Part shown: positions 7,093 through 15,792 of the stretch, in pieces
Position numbering within the stretch: position 1 is the first letter of the stretch
Layout of the letters: the number at the start of each line of letters is the position of its first letter
Assembly (NCBI GenBank): GCA_023444445.1
Contig: JAEXMK010000024.1
Span: forward strand, 1 to 27,010
DNA: 27,010 nucleotides
Source: Pseudomonadota bacterium
GTDB lineage: Bacteria; Pseudomonadota; Alphaproteobacteria; Rhizobiales; Rhizobiaceae
Direction: 5' to 3'
Made by a program: the position numbers and the translations under genes
The notes under the pieces: model-generated
What the model saw: only the letters and a program-made list of their open reading frames with translations
Databases searched by the model: none
What the model was told of the DNA's origin: nothing

Positions 7093-9300
7093 ATGCTGAA
7101 AAAGAAAAACACATTGCTGACCGGGGTGGTTTTTCCGCTCATGTCTCTCGCGATTGCGGTTGAGCCAGCAGCGGCAGGCTTTGCCGGCGCGGCCCGCGTC
7201 CAGGCGCCGGTGTCGCAAACCGTGCCCGGCCAGATAATTCTGGCGCAGGCAGAGCCGGCGCAGGAAAACCCGGAAGAGGAGCTCAAGAAGAAGCGTCAGC
7301 AGGCCGAAGAGGCGCAACCTGCCGAACCGAAGCGTGAAGAGCGCGCCCCGGAGCCCCAGCGCGAGCCGGAGCCCAAGCGCGAGGCGGCACCGGCCGAACC
7401 GCGCCCCGAGCCCAAGCGTGAGGCGCCTCCCGAACCGCAGCAGGCGCGTCCCGAACCGGCACCCGCCGAGCAGCCGCAGGAGCGTCCCCGCAAGCCTGAG
7501 CGCGCGCAGGAGCCGCAGGGGGAGGGCGAACAGCGCCCGGCCCGCCAGCGCGAAGCAGCCCCGGAAGCAGCGCCTGCCGAACAGCAGCCGCAGGAACGCC
7601 CGCGCAAGCCCGCTCGCGCCGAACAGCCGGCCGCAGATGGCGAGCAGCGACCCGAGCGCCCGCGCCGGGAGCCAGCAAAGGAACCGGCCGCCGAGCAGCA
7701 GCCTGCCGCGCGGCCTGAAAATGCCGAGCAGCCGGCCAAGCCCGCGCCTGAGAAAAAGCCGGTAGAAGAAAAGGCACCGGAGCAGAAGGCCGCACCGGCC
7801 GAAAAGCCCGTGCCCGAGAAAAAACCCGCAGCGCCCGAGCCCGCGGCGAAGGAAGCACCGGTTCCGACCGAGGCGCCCACGCCAGCTCGCCCGCCTGCTC
7901 CAGAGGCACAGCCCAACCCCGCCCCCGGCCAGCAGCCTTCAGAGCAGCCACCGGTGAAGGGCGAACCCGCAGCGCCGCTGCCGGGCGCGCCAACCCCGCC
8001 GCCGAGTGGCGCAACCACCGGACAGGCGCCGGCAGGCGAACCCGTGCCCAATCAGGTCGCTGTTCCGCAGACCGAAGCACGGCCGATGAGCAAGGAGGAA
8101 CTGGACAAGGCCAAGGCAATCGCCAAGGACCCGTCCAAGACCGCCGACACCGTCATTCTGCCTGTCGACAAAGGGGCTGCGGTGCTCGACAGCGACAAGG
8201 AAGTCGAACGTTCCGGCAATCGCCAGACCCGCGAGGAACGTCGCCGCGAGCGCGAGCAGGCCGGTGACTTCAAGGTCCCGACCTCCGACGCCGAGGCGCA
8301 GCGCGCTGGTGCCGCCGAAGGCAAGGCCCCGCCGCCGCCCGTCAAGCTGGAAGCGATCACCTCCCAGCAGGGCGAGCGTGTCGACCGCCGTCCGCAATAT
8401 GAGCGGCCGGACGGCGTGCGCGAATGGCAGCCGCGTGAGGGTCGCCCGCGTGATCGTGACGGCGATGCGCCGATCATCCTGCAGTTCGGTGACCGCGTCG
8501 TGGTGCGTGGCGACGACAACCAGCGCTTCATCCGCGATGGCGGCGAGCCCTACTACGAGCGTCTGCCGGGCGGCCGTGTTCGCGAGACCGTGGAGCGTCG
8601 GGATGGCACGCAGGTGGTGACGATCCGCAACCGCTACGGCGACGTGATCCAGCGTTCCCGCATCGACGATCGCGGCCGGGAATATGTGCTGTTCTACGCA
8701 CCGGAGCTGATGGACGATCCCGACCGCGATTATGTTTATCGCGACCCCGGTCTCGACCTGCCGCCCATGCGTCTGCGCATTCCCGTGACGGAATACATCA
8801 TCGACACGTCGAGCGATCCTGATCGTGATTATTACCGCTTCCTGGAACAGCCGCCCGTCGAGCCGGTGGAACGTGTCTATTCGCTGGATGAAGTGCGCTA
8901 TTCGGCCCGTATCCGTGACAAGGTGCGCCGTATCGACCTCGATACGATCACCTTTGCGACCGGCAGCGCCGAAATCCCGATGGCGCAGGCTCGCTCCTTG
9001 CGCAAGGTCGCCGACGCGATCAACAAGGCGCTGCAAAAGAACCCGGCGGAAACCTTCCTCATTGAAGGCCATACGGATGCCGTCGGTTCTGATGAAAGCA
9101 ACCTCGTTCTTTCCGACGAGCGCGCCGCCTCTGTCGCCAACGTGCTGACCGACGTCTACGGCATCCCGCCGGAAAACCTCGCGACGCAGGGTTATGGCGA
9201 GCGTTACCTGAAGGTTCAGACCCTCGGCCCGGAACAACAGAACCGCCGCGTCACCATCCGCCGCGTGACGCCGCTGGTGAAGCCGGTCGCTCAGAACTGA
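7093..9300 (+). CDS. OmpA family protein with a long Pro/Glu/Ala/Arg-rich spacer
   Basis: 735 residues from ATG 7093, preferred over ATG 7069 because it follows GAGGAAG by 5 bases and gives a clean signal sequence (MLKKKNTLLTGVVFPLMSLA, then AVEPAAAGFAGA). Residues about 55-340 are low-complexity, dominated by Pro, Ala, Glu, Gln, Arg and Lys with imperfect repeats, and are probably extended and disordered. A charged middle part follows (residues about 370-600), Arg/Asp/Tyr-rich, with short strands such as VTIRNRYGDVIQRSRIDDRG. The C-terminus from about residue 613 is an OmpA-like peptidoglycan-binding domain: ITFATGSAEI, FLIEGHTDAVGSDESNLVLS, RAASVANVL and GYGERY. The protein would span the periplasm and hold on to the cell wall. 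No beta-barrel domain is obvious, so it may not be an outer-membrane porin. A terminator follows directly; it is likely monocistronic. Confidence 0.88.
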   Translation: MLKKKNTLLTGVVFPLMSLAIAVEPAAAGFAGAARVQAPVSQTVPGQIILAQAEPAQENPEEELKKKRQQAEEAQPAEPKREERAPEPQREPEPKREAAPAEPRPEPKREAPPEPQQARPEPAPAEQPQERPRKPERAQEPQGEGEQRPARQREAAPEAAPAEQQPQERPRKPARAEQPAADGEQRPERPRREPAKEPAAEQQPAARPENAEQPAKPAPEKKPVEEKAPEQKAAPAEKPVPEKKPAAPEPAAKEAPVPTEAPTPARPPAPEAQPNPAPGQQPSEQPPVKGEPAAPLPGAPTPPPSGATTGQAPAGEPVPNQVAVPQTEARPMSKEELDKAKAIAKDPSKTADTVILPVDKGAAVLDSDKEVERSGNRQTREERRREREQAGDFKVPTSDAEAQRAGAAEGKAPPPPVKLEAITSQQGERVDRRPQYERPDGVREWQPREGRPRDRDGDAPIILQFGDRVVVRGDDNQRFIRDGGEPYYERLPGGRVRETVERRDGTQVVTIRNRYGDVIQRSRIDDRGREYVLFYAPELMDDPDRDYVYRDPGLDLPPMRLRIPVTEYIIDTSSDPDRDYYRFLEQPPVEPVERVYSLDEVRYSARIRDKVRRIDLDTITFATGSAEIPMAQARSLRKVADAINKALQKNPAETFLIEGHTDAVGSDESNLVLSDERAASVANVLTDVYGIPPENLATQGYGERYLKVQTLGPEQQNRRVTIRRVTPLVKPVAQN
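7468..7692 (+). repeat. Imperfect 37-38 residue tandem repeat within the OmpA-like gene
   Basis: Two adjacent copies (7468-7578 and 7579-7692) encode EQPQERPRKPERAQEP...GEQRPARQRE and EQQPQERPRKPARAEQP...GEQRPERPRRE. A third, decayed copy (EQQPAARPEN) follows. The DNA copies differ at many third positions, so this is an old duplication or a selected composition rather than a recent slip. Confidence 0.75.
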
Positions 9301-9322
9301 TCGGGCTCAATTAGACAAACAA

Positions 9323-9355
9323 GGCCCGGAAGCGCGAGCTCGCCGGGCCTTTTTG
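9323..9355 (+). terminator. Rho-independent terminator of the OmpA-like gene
   Basis: GGCCCGG (9323-9329) pairs with CCGGGCC (9343-9349) and is followed by TTTTTGTT. It lies 22 bases after the stop codon. Confidence 0.88.
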
Positions 9356-9409
9356 TTGCTTACGATGTCCCAGCGCCGAGGCATTTGGCAAAGCTTGATC
9401 ATCCGCAAC

Positions 9410-9523
9410 CCGTCACCCCGGACCCGATCCGGGGTCCAGCGTGATCAAGTCCTTGATCACGAAAGACTGTTTCACGGCGCAGACGCGCCGTGGCTGGATG
9501 CCAGATCTAGTCCGGCATGACGG
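9410..9523. repeat. Intergenic palindromic repeat, cruciform with three internal hairpins
   Basis: The outer arms CCGTCACCCCGGA (9410-9422) and TCCGGCATGACGG (9511-9523) are complementary at 11 of 13 positions. Inside are two perfect hairpins: GTGATCAAG/CTTGATCAC (9441-9449 with 9452-9460) and CACGGCGC/GCGCCGTG (9473-9480 with 9485-9492). The outer words (GTCACCCCGGA and TCCGGCATGAC) are common as dispersed intergenic repeats in alphaproteobacteria. It sits between two convergent genes, the typical place for such elements. Confidence 0.75.
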
Positions 9524-9584
9524 AGGAGAGGTTTTCGAACTCTGCCGTCACCGGCAACCTTGAGGATGATCCCAACCCCGACGG

Positions 9585-10508
9585 TCAGCTCAGCGCCACC
9601 GCAATCTCAGCCGCCAGCTGCGCATTGTTGCGAACCAGCGCGATATTGGTTTCGAGGCTGCGGCCATCCGTCAGGCGGAAAATGTCACCCAGCAGATACG
9701 GCGTGACCGCTTTGCCTGTCACTTCGTCCCGCTCGGCGTGCGAGATGGCGCGGTTGATGTAGATTTCCATTTCCTCGCGCGGAATTTCGTCGGCTTCCGG
9801 CACGGGATTGGCGACCAGCATACCGCCATCGATGCCGAGCTGTTCGCGGGTTACCTGGAAATTGGCGATTGCGGCCGGGCTGTTCAGCGAAAGCGGGCTC
9901 GGCAGGCCGGAGGAGCGCGACCAGAAGGCCGGTAATTCTTCCGAACCGAAGGTGACGACAGGTACGCCGTTGGTTTCGAGGACTTCGAGCGTCTTCGGGA
10001 TATCAAGAATGGCTTTCGCGCCGGCGCAGACGACGATCACTCCGGTCTTGGCAAGCTCGGTCAAATCCGCGGAGATGTCGAAGGTCTCTTCCGCACCCTT
10101 GTGCACGCCGCCAATGCCGCCGGTCGCGAAAACGCGGATACCGGCGCGGGCAGCGGCGATCATGGTCGCGGCTACCGTGGTGGCGCCCGTGCGGCGCTCG
10201 GCGATCGCAAAGGCGATATCGGCGCGCGAGACCTTCATAGCATCCGTGGTCTGCGCCAGTGCCTCAAGCTGATCCTTCTCAAGGCCGATATGCAGCGTGC
10301 CGTGAATGACGGCGATGGTGGCCGGAACCGCGCCCTGATCACGGATGATCTGCTCGACGCTTTCCGCCATCTCGATATTGCCGGGATAGGGCATGCCATG
10401 GGTGATGATGGTCGATTCGAGCGCGACAATCGGCGCACCGCGCTGCTTGGCGGCAGCGACTTCCTGAGAATAGACGACGGGCAGGAGAGGGGAGATGGGG
10501 CGGGTCAT
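9585..10508 (-). CDS. psuG: Pseudouridine-5'-phosphate glycosidase
   Basis: 307 residues, close to the E. coli enzyme. It reversibly splits the C-C glycosidic bond of pseudouridine 5'-phosphate into uracil and ribose 5-phosphate in the cytoplasm. Signatures of the PsuG/IndA family are ALESTIITHGMPYPGN, FATGGIGGVHKGAEETFDIS, CAGAKAILDIPKTLEVLE and FWSRSSG. E31, K92 and K165 lie where E. coli PsuG has its catalytic Glu31, Lys93 and Lys166 (the last forms the imine with ribose), so the enzyme should be active. The kinase gene that makes its substrate lies 28 bases upstream on the same strand, giving a psuK-psuG operon. No transporter for pseudouridine is adjacent. ATG 10508 is the natural family start. 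Confidence 0.95.
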   Translation of the reverse strand: MTRPISPLLPVVYSQEVAAAKQRGAPIVALESTIITHGMPYPGNIEMAESVEQIIRDQGAVPATIAVIHGTLHIGLEKDQLEALAQTTDAMKVSRADIAFAIAERRTGATTVAATMIAAARAGIRVFATGGIGGVHKGAEETFDISADLTELAKTGVIVVCAGAKAILDIPKTLEVLETNGVPVVTFGSEELPAFWSRSSGLPSPLSLNSPAAIANFQVTREQLGIDGGMLVANPVPEADEIPREEMEIYINRAISHAERDEVTGKAVTPYLLGDIFRLTDGRSLETNIALVRNNAQLAAEIAVALS

Positions 10509-10536
10509 TTACATTGTTCCAGTTCTTAAAAGCGGT

Positions 10537-11478
10537 TCATGCCAGTATTTCAGCCTGGGGAACAAGCCCCAACATGGCCTCGACACTGTCTTTTGATAGG
10601 TCGTGTGAGGTGGCAAAGGGTGACTGCACGGTAATGGCCGCTGCTGCGGCCCCCTGTCTCAGCGCCTCCCTAATTGTTTTTCCCTCGGCAATGGCAGCGA
10701 GGTAACCGGAAGCCATGGCATCCCCGGCGCCGGTGACGTCCTTCACCTCGCGGATGAGGGGCGGGTGGAGGAGTGCCTTTTCCGTTTCTTTGAAAGCCAC
10801 GACTTCGCTTGCGCCGCGGGTGACCACGCCACCGGAAAGCCCGGCCTTGCGCAAAATATCTGGCCATTCGCGAACGTCAGCCGCCGTCTCGCCGGAGAGC
10901 GCGCGCGCTTCCGCCTCGTTCATGAAGAGGATGTCGATATCGCTGAGCGCCGGTTTCAGCTTCACCGCCTTGGCCGGCGAAATCGCTATGGCCGCCAGTG
11001 GCTTTTCGCAGGCGCGGGCAACGAGGCCAAGCGCCGTCAGCGTATCCTCGGGCAGGTTGGCGTCGCAGAGCAGGATATCGCTCGCCGTTATCGCCTCGCG
11101 CACGGCGCGTATCTTGAGGCGGCGCGGCGTGAAGAGCTTGTAGAGGTCCATATCGGCAAGCGCGATGACGAGATTGCCGTCACGCTCCAGAATGGCGGTG
11201 TAGCTTGGCGTGCGTCGGTCGAGGAAGGTGAACGGTGTGTCTTCAACGCCTGCCTGTCGCGCAGCCTCCGCCACCGCTTCGCCCGTCACGTCGCCGCCGC
11301 GCGGGGCGATGATGCGGACCTGAAAGCCCAGCCGGGAGAGATTGCGCGCGGCGTTGAAGCCACCGCCGCCTGCCTCCTCCATCCACGAGCCTGGGTTGCT
11401 GGCGCCGGGCGCCGTTTCAGTCTCGATCATGCCGCGCCTGTCGATATGCGCGCCGCCCAGAACGAGTATTTTCTTCAC
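10537..11478 (-). CDS. psuK: Pseudouridine kinase (PfkB family)
   Basis: 313 residues, ribokinase/PfkB fold. The N-terminal substrate region reads LVLGGAHIDRRGM, TAPGASNPGSW and EAGGGGFNAARNLSRLG, the latter being the Gly-rich PfkB signature 1. The C-terminal signature 2 is DVTGAGDAMASGYLAA, with the catalytic base Asp at about residue 253. NEAEARALSGE and GVVTRGASEV are the usual ATP-domain motifs. Pairing with psuG 28 bases downstream makes pseudouridine the likely substrate, phosphorylated at the 5' position in the cytoplasm; from sequence alone a general sugar or nucleoside kinase would also fit. The operon is divergent from recA, and its promoter must lie in the 246-base gap they share. 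The pathway salvages modified nucleosides from RNA turnover. Confidence 0.9.
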   Translation of the reverse strand: MKKILVLGGAHIDRRGMIETETAPGASNPGSWMEEAGGGGFNAARNLSRLGFQVRIIAPRGGDVTGEAVAEAARQAGVEDTPFTFLDRRTPSYTAILERDGNLVIALADMDLYKLFTPRRLKIRAVREAITASDILLCDANLPEDTLTALGLVARACEKPLAAIAISPAKAVKLKPALSDIDILFMNEAEARALSGETAADVREWPDILRKAGLSGGVVTRGASEVVAFKETEKALLHPPLIREVKDVTGAGDAMASGYLAAIAEGKTIREALRQGAAAAAITVQSPFATSHDLSKDSVEAMLGLVPQAEILA

Positions 11479-11639
11479 GCTTGCGTTTCCCTCTTTGGCG
11501 GATGGTCAGGCCGGACGATTCGGCCTAAACTGACGTCTTCCTGACCTCGCCTCCGGTTGACGGCAAGGGGCCGCGCACAGAAAAACGAAAGCAGAACAAA
11601 CGACTTATCACTATTTGTTTTCAATATGCTGGCTCAGCC

Positions 11640-11668
11640 TTGTGGAGTGAGAACAAATAGAGTACATA
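11640..11668 (+). promoter_or_regulatory. recA promoter with rhizobial-type LexA operator (SOS box)
   Basis: GAAC-N7-GTAC is present exactly (GAAC 11651-11654, GTAC 11662-11665), the operator defined experimentally for Rhizobium etli recA. The earlier consensus TTG-N11-CAA also fits (TTG 11640-11642, CAA 11654-11656). A plausible promoter overlaps it: TTGTGG (11640-11645), 17 bases, TACATA (11663-11668), so LexA would cover the spacer and -10. Promoter boxes are my inference; the operator match is direct. Confidence 0.88.
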
Positions 11669-11724
11669 CCGTTCCCATACTGCTACATTGCCTGTGCGGC
11701 TTCAATAACCTAAAGGTGGTTCGG

Positions 11725-12813
11725 ATGGCACAAAATTCTTTGCGTCTCGTAGAGGATAAATCGGTGGATAAAAGCAAGGCACTGGAAGCGGCGCTCTCCC
11801 AGATCGAACGGTCGTTCGGCAAGGGATCGATCATGAAGCTCGGTTCCAATGAAAATGTGGTTGAAGTGGAAACCGTTTCGACGGGTTCGCTCAGCCTGGA
11901 TATCGCGCTCGGCATCGGCGGTCTGCCGAAGGGGCGCATCATTGAAATTTACGGTCCGGAAAGCTCGGGTAAAACGACGCTGGCGCTGCAGACAATTGCG
12001 GAAGCCCAGAAGAAGGGCGGCATCTGCGCCTTCGTTGACGCCGAACATGCGCTTGATCCGGTCTATGCCCGCAAGCTCGGCGTGGATCTGCAAAGCCTGC
12101 TGATCTCGCAGCCGGATACGGGAGAACAGGCGCTTGAAATCACCGATACGCTGGTGCGTTCCGGCGCGGTTGACGTGCTCGTGGTCGACTCCGTTGCGGC
12201 GCTGACGCCGCGGGCGGAAATTGAAGGCGAGATGGGAGACAGCCTGCCGGGTCTTCAGGCCCGCCTGATGAGCCAGGCGCTGCGCAAGCTGACCGCTTCG
12301 ATCTCCAAGTCGAAGTGCATGGTCATCTTCATCAACCAGATCCGCATGAAGATCGGCGTCATGTTCGGTTCGCCCGAAACGACGACCGGCGGTAACGCGC
12401 TCAAGTTCTACGCCTCGGTTCGCCTCGACATCCGCCGTATCGGCGCGGTCAAGGAACGCGAAGAGGTTGTCGGCAACCAGACCCGCGTCAAGGTCGTCAA
12501 GAACAAGATGGCGCCGCCCTTCAAGCAGGTGGAATTCGACATCATGTATGGCGAAGGCGTTTCCAAGACCGGTGAACTTGTCGACCTTGGCGTAAAAGCC
12601 GGTATCGTTGAAAAGTCCGGTGCCTGGTTCTCCTATAACAGCCAGCGTCTGGGGCAGGGGCGTGAAAACGCCAAGACCTTCCTGCGCGACAATCCGGATA
12701 CGGCCAACGAGATCGAACTGGCGCTGCGCCAGAACGCCGGCCTGATTGCGGACCGCTTCCTGCAGAACGGTGGTCCTGATTCCGGCGATGACGGCGATGG
12801 TGACGAAGGTTGA
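11725..12813 (+). CDS. recA: Recombinase A
   Basis: 362 residues, standard for alphaproteobacteria. RecA forms ATP-dependent filaments on single-stranded DNA, carries out strand exchange and stimulates LexA self-cleavage. The start at 11725 ([20 protein letters not shown]) follows AAGGTGG with a 5-base gap; the frame is open further upstream to 11557 but that extension covers the SOS operator and has no RecA similarity. Walker A is GPESSGKT at residues 77-84; other core segments are [20 protein letters not shown], the L1 region around [38 protein letters not shown] covering loop L2, and the acidic C-terminal tail [10 protein letters not shown] LexA-type box lies 60 bases upstream, so it is SOS-inducible. 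A terminator follows; it is transcribed alone. Confidence 0.99.
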   Translation: MAQNSLRLVEDKSVDKSKALEAALSQIERSFGKGSIMKLGSNENVVEVETVSTGSLSLDIALGIGGLPKGRIIEIYGPESSGKTTLALQTIAEAQKKGGICAFVDAEHALDPVYARKLGVDLQSLLISQPDTGEQALEITDTLVRSGAVDVLVVDSVAALTPRAEIEGEMGDSLPGLQARLMSQALRKLTASISKSKCMVIFINQIRMKIGVMFGSPETTTGGNALKFYASVRLDIRRIGAVKEREEVVGNQTRVKVVKNKMAPPFKQVEFDIMYGEGVSKTGELVDLGVKAGIVEKSGAWFSYNSQRLGQGRENAKTFLRDNPDTANEIELALRQNAGLIADRFLQNGGPDSGDDGDGDEG

Positions 12814-12882
12814 TCCAACCGTCGCTAGTCATGCATCCGTTGCCGGATCGCTTTTGACGGCGTGAAACGAATTGAACAAAAT

Positions 12883-12915
12883 GGGCCGTGCGATTTCTGT
12901 CGTATGGCCCTTTTT
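12883..12915 (+). terminator. Rho-independent terminator of recA
   Basis: GGGCC (12883-12887) pairs with GGCCC (12906-12910), with an inner TGCGA/TCGTA stem across a one-base mismatch, followed by TTTTTG. It lies 70 bases after the recA stop. Confidence 0.85.
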
Positions 12916-12948
12916 GTTTGCCTCCGCGCCTTCACTGACCTCCATGGC

Positions 12949-12977
12949 TGGACAGGGCAGGATGCGGACGATAAAAG
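12949..12977 (+). promoter_or_regulatory. Candidate promoter of alaS
   Basis: TGGACA (12949-12954) and TAAAAG (12972-12977) are separated by 17 bases, about 70 bases before the preferred alaS start and after the recA terminator. No T-box-like leader was seen. Confidence 0.35.
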
Positions 12978-13048
12978 CCAGTGATTTTGCAATATAGCCA
13001 TCATTTCCGATGGCAGTGATGGACTCCAGCTGTGAGCGGTGTGTGGGC

Positions 13049-15712
13049 ATGAGCGGTGTAAATGAAATTCGGTCGACTTTCCTTGACTACTTCAAGAAGA
13101 ACGGACACGAGATTGTGCCCTCCAGCCCGCTGGTGCCGCGCAACGATCCGACGCTGATGTTCACCAATGCCGGCATGGTGCAGTTCAAGAACGTCTTCAC
13201 CGGTCTGGAAAGCCGTCCCTATTCCACGGCAGCATCCGCTCAGAAATGCGTGCGCGCTGGCGGCAAGCATAACGACCTCGACAATGTCGGTTATACCGCC
13301 CGTCACCACACCTTCTTCGAAATGCTTGGCAATTTCTCCTTTGGCGATTATTTCAAGGAAGAGGCGATCACGCATGCCTGGAACCTGATCACCAGGGAAT
13401 TCGGCATCGACCGCAACCGTCTGCTGGTCACGGTTTATCACACCGACGACGAGGCCTTTAACCTCTGGAAGAAGATTGCCGGTTTCTCCGACGACCGCAT
13501 CATCCGTATCCCGACCAGCGACAATTTCTGGGCGATGGGCGATACCGGTCCCTGCGGTCCCTGTTCCGAAATCTTCTACGACCACGGCGATCATATCTGG
13601 GGCGGCCCGCCCGGTTCGCCGGAAGAAGATGGCGACCGGTTCATCGAAATCTGGAACCTCGTCTTCATGCAATATGAGCAGGTGACGAAGGAAGAGCGCA
13701 TCGACCTGCCGCGCCCATCGATCGATACCGGCATGGGTCTGGAGCGTATCTCCGCGCTGCTGCAGGGCAAGCATGACAATTACGACACGGACCTGTTCCG
13801 CGCGCTGATCGCCGCTTCCGTCGAAGCGACAGGCGTTCCGGCTGAAGGGGAAAAACGCGCCAGCCACCGCGTCATCGCCGACCACCTGCGCTCGTCCGCC
13901 TTCCTCATTGCCGATGGCGTCCTGCCGTCCAATGAAGGCCGTGGTTATGTTCTGCGCCGCATCATGCGCCGCGCCATGCGCCATGCCGAACTTCTCGGCG
14001 CACGCGAGCCGCTGATCTACAAGCTGCTGCCATCGCTGGTCCAGCAGATGGGCCGCGCCTATCCGGAACTGATCCGTGCCGAAGCGTTGATTTCCGAAAC
14101 CCTGAAGCTCGAGGAAACCCGTTTCCGCAAGACTCTCGAGCGTGGTCTGTCGCTGCTGTCGGACGCAACCTCGACCCTGCACAAGGGTGACATGCTGGAT
14201 GGCGAAACCGCTTTCAAGCTTTACGACACCTATGGTTTCCCGCTCGACTTGACGCAGGACGCGCTGCGCGCCCGCGAAATCGGTGTCGATATTTCCGGCT
14301 TCACCGATGCCATGGAGCGCCAGAAGGCGGAAGCCCGTTCGCATTGGGCCGGCTCCGGCGACAAGGCCACCGAAACGATCTGGTTCGAACTCAAGGAAAA
14401 GCTCGGCGCGACCGAGTTCCTTGGTTATGACACGGAGACTGCCGAAGGCGTCATTCAGGCCATCGTCAAGGACGGCAAGGCCGTTGAGAGCGCCGCGGAT
14501 GGCGAGACCGTGCAGGTCGTGGTCAACCAGACGCCGTTTTATGGCGAGTCCGGCGGCCAGATGGGCGATACCGGCGTCATCACCGGCGATAATGGCGCCT
14601 TTGCCGTTTCCGACACCCAGAAGCGGGGCGAAGGCCTGTTCGTCCATATGGGCACCGTTTCCAAGGGCGGGCTGAAGGTGGGCGATGCCGTTCAGCTGAC
14701 GGTCGATCATGACCGTCGCTCGCGTCTGCGCGCCAATCACTCCGCCACCCACCTGCTGCATGAGGCGTTGCGTGAAGTGCTCGGCACCCACGTCGCACAG
14801 AAGGGGTCGCTCGTCGCGCCCGAGCGCCTGCGCTTTGACGTCTCGCATCCGAAGCCGATGTCGGCCGAGGAGCTGAAGGTCGTTGAAGAGATGGCCAACG
14901 AAATCGTGTTGCAGAACTCGCCTGTCGTTACCCGCCTGATGAGCGTCGATGACGCCATTGCCGAGGGCGCGATGGCGCTGTTCGGCGAAAAATATGGTGA
15001 CGAGGTTCGTGTCGTCTCCATGGGCACCGGCTTGCATGGCTCGAAAGCCAACCGTCCTTATTCCGTCGAGCTTTGTGGCGGAACGCATGTGGGCGCCACC
15101 GGCCAGATCGGTCTTATCCGCATTCTCGGTGAAAGCGCCGTGGGTGCGGGCGTGCGACGCCTCGAAGCCGTAACCGGCCAGGGCGCGCTCGCCTATCTTT
15201 CTGAGCAGGATGAGCGGGTGAAGGCGCTGGCCTCGTCACTGAAGGTTCAGCCGGGCGATGTTCTGTCGCGCGTTGAAGGCCTGCTGGACGAGCGCAAGAA
15301 GCTGGAGCGTGAGCTTGCTGATGCCCGCCGCAAGCTCGCCATGGGCGGCGGTTCGGCCGATGCCGGCGCAAGCGACGTCAAGCAGGTCGCGGGCGTCAAC
15401 TTCCTGGCAAAATCCCTTGCTGGTATCGATGCCAAGGATCTCAAGGGGCTTGCTGATGAGGCCAAGGCCAACCTTGGCTCTGGCGTTGTGCTGCTGATTG
15501 CCGTTTCTGAGGATGGCAAGGCGAGCGCTGTCGCCGCCGTGACCGAAGATCTGACGGCCCGTTTCAGCGCTGTCGATATCGTCCGCACCGCGTCTGCCGC
15601 CCTTGGCGGCAAGGGCGGCGGCGGTCGCCCGGATATGGCGCAGGCCGGCGGCCCGGATGGCGCCAAGGCGCAGGATGCCATCGAAGCGGTCGCTGCGGCG
15701 CTGGCCGCATGA
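13049..15712 (+). CDS. alaS: Alanyl-tRNA synthetase
   Basis: 887 residues from ATG 13049, the normal size for AlaRS. The frame is open to 13010, but homologues begin [15 protein letters not shown], so I chose 13049; its Shine-Dalgarno is weak. The enzyme attaches alanine to tRNA-Ala in the cytoplasm. The N-terminal class II catalytic domain contains [20 protein letters not shown] and [12 protein letters not shown], with [15 protein letters not shown] in the core. The tRNA-recognition domain contains [19 protein letters not shown]. The editing domain, which removes mischarged Ser and Gly, has its zinc site HSATH at residues 564-568 and CGGTH at 676-680. The C-terminal C-Ala/DHHA1 domain ends with [17 protein letters not shown], the typical oligomerisation and tRNA-binding tail. 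All domains look intact. recA lies upstream, as in many bacteria, but a terminator separates them. Confidence 0.99.
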   Translation: MSGVNEIRSTFLDYFKKNGHEIVPSSPLVPRNDPTLMFTNAGMVQFKNVFTGLESRPYSTAASAQKCVRAGGKHNDLDNVGYTARHHTFFEMLGNFSFGDYFKEEAITHAWNLITREFGIDRNRLLVTVYHTDDEAFNLWKKIAGFSDDRIIRIPTSDNFWAMGDTGPCGPCSEIFYDHGDHIWGGPPGSPEEDGDRFIEIWNLVFMQYEQVTKEERIDLPRPSIDTGMGLERISALLQGKHDNYDTDLFRALIAASVEATGVPAEGEKRASHRVIADHLRSSAFLIADGVLPSNEGRGYVLRRIMRRAMRHAELLGAREPLIYKLLPSLVQQMGRAYPELIRAEALISETLKLEETRFRKTLERGLSLLSDATSTLHKGDMLDGETAFKLYDTYGFPLDLTQDALRAREIGVDISGFTDAMERQKAEARSHWAGSGDKATETIWFELKEKLGATEFLGYDTETAEGVIQAIVKDGKAVESAADGETVQVVVNQTPFYGESGGQMGDTGVITGDNGAFAVSDTQKRGEGLFVHMGTVSKGGLKVGDAVQLTVDHDRRSRLRANHSATHLLHEALREVLGTHVAQKGSLVAPERLRFDVSHPKPMSAEELKVVEEMANEIVLQNSPVVTRLMSVDDAIAEGAMALFGEKYGDEVRVVSMGTGLHGSKANRPYSVELCGGTHVGATGQIGLIRILGESAVGAGVRRLEAVTGQGALAYLSEQDERVKALASSLKVQPGDVLSRVEGLLDERKKLERELADARRKLAMGGGSADAGASDVKQVAGVNFLAKSLAGIDAKDLKGLADEAKANLGSGVVLLIAVSEDGKASAVAAVTEDLTARFSAVDIVRTASAALGGKGGGGRPDMAQAGGPDGAKAQDAIEAVAAALAA

Positions 15713-15730
15713 ACCGGAAGGGTTGAAAAG

Positions 15731-15755
15731 GGCGGGGTTTTACCCCGCCTTTTTG
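15731..15755 (+). terminator. Rho-independent terminator of alaS
   Basis: GGCGGGGT (15731-15738) pairs with ACCCCGCC (15742-15749) around a three-base loop, followed by TTTTTG. It begins 19 bases after the stop codon. Confidence 0.93.
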
Positions 15756-15792
15756 TTTCGGCCTTTGCCATCAAAGAAGCTACCGGCCGGTA

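Noticed and set aside
7283..9237. Several long minus-strand open frames (278, 251 and 432 codons) opposite the OmpA-like gene
   Set aside because: They arise from the repetitive GC-rich Pro/Glu/Ala coding. Their products are low-complexity Ala/Arg or Gly/Ser strings without ribosome sites.
11557..11724. A 56-residue N-terminal extension of RecA
   Set aside because: It would place the LexA operator inside the coding sequence and has no RecA similarity; the start at 11725 has a proper ribosome site.
12917..13048. A T-box or other leader before alaS
   Set aside because: The spacer is short and shows no T-box sequence or terminator/antiterminator pair; the only hairpin belongs to recA.
13001..15088. 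A 695-codon minus-strand open frame opposite alaS
   Set aside because: It is the mirror of a high-GC, codon-biased alaS; the translation is Arg/His/Asp/Gly-rich with no known domain, and alaS itself is unambiguous.
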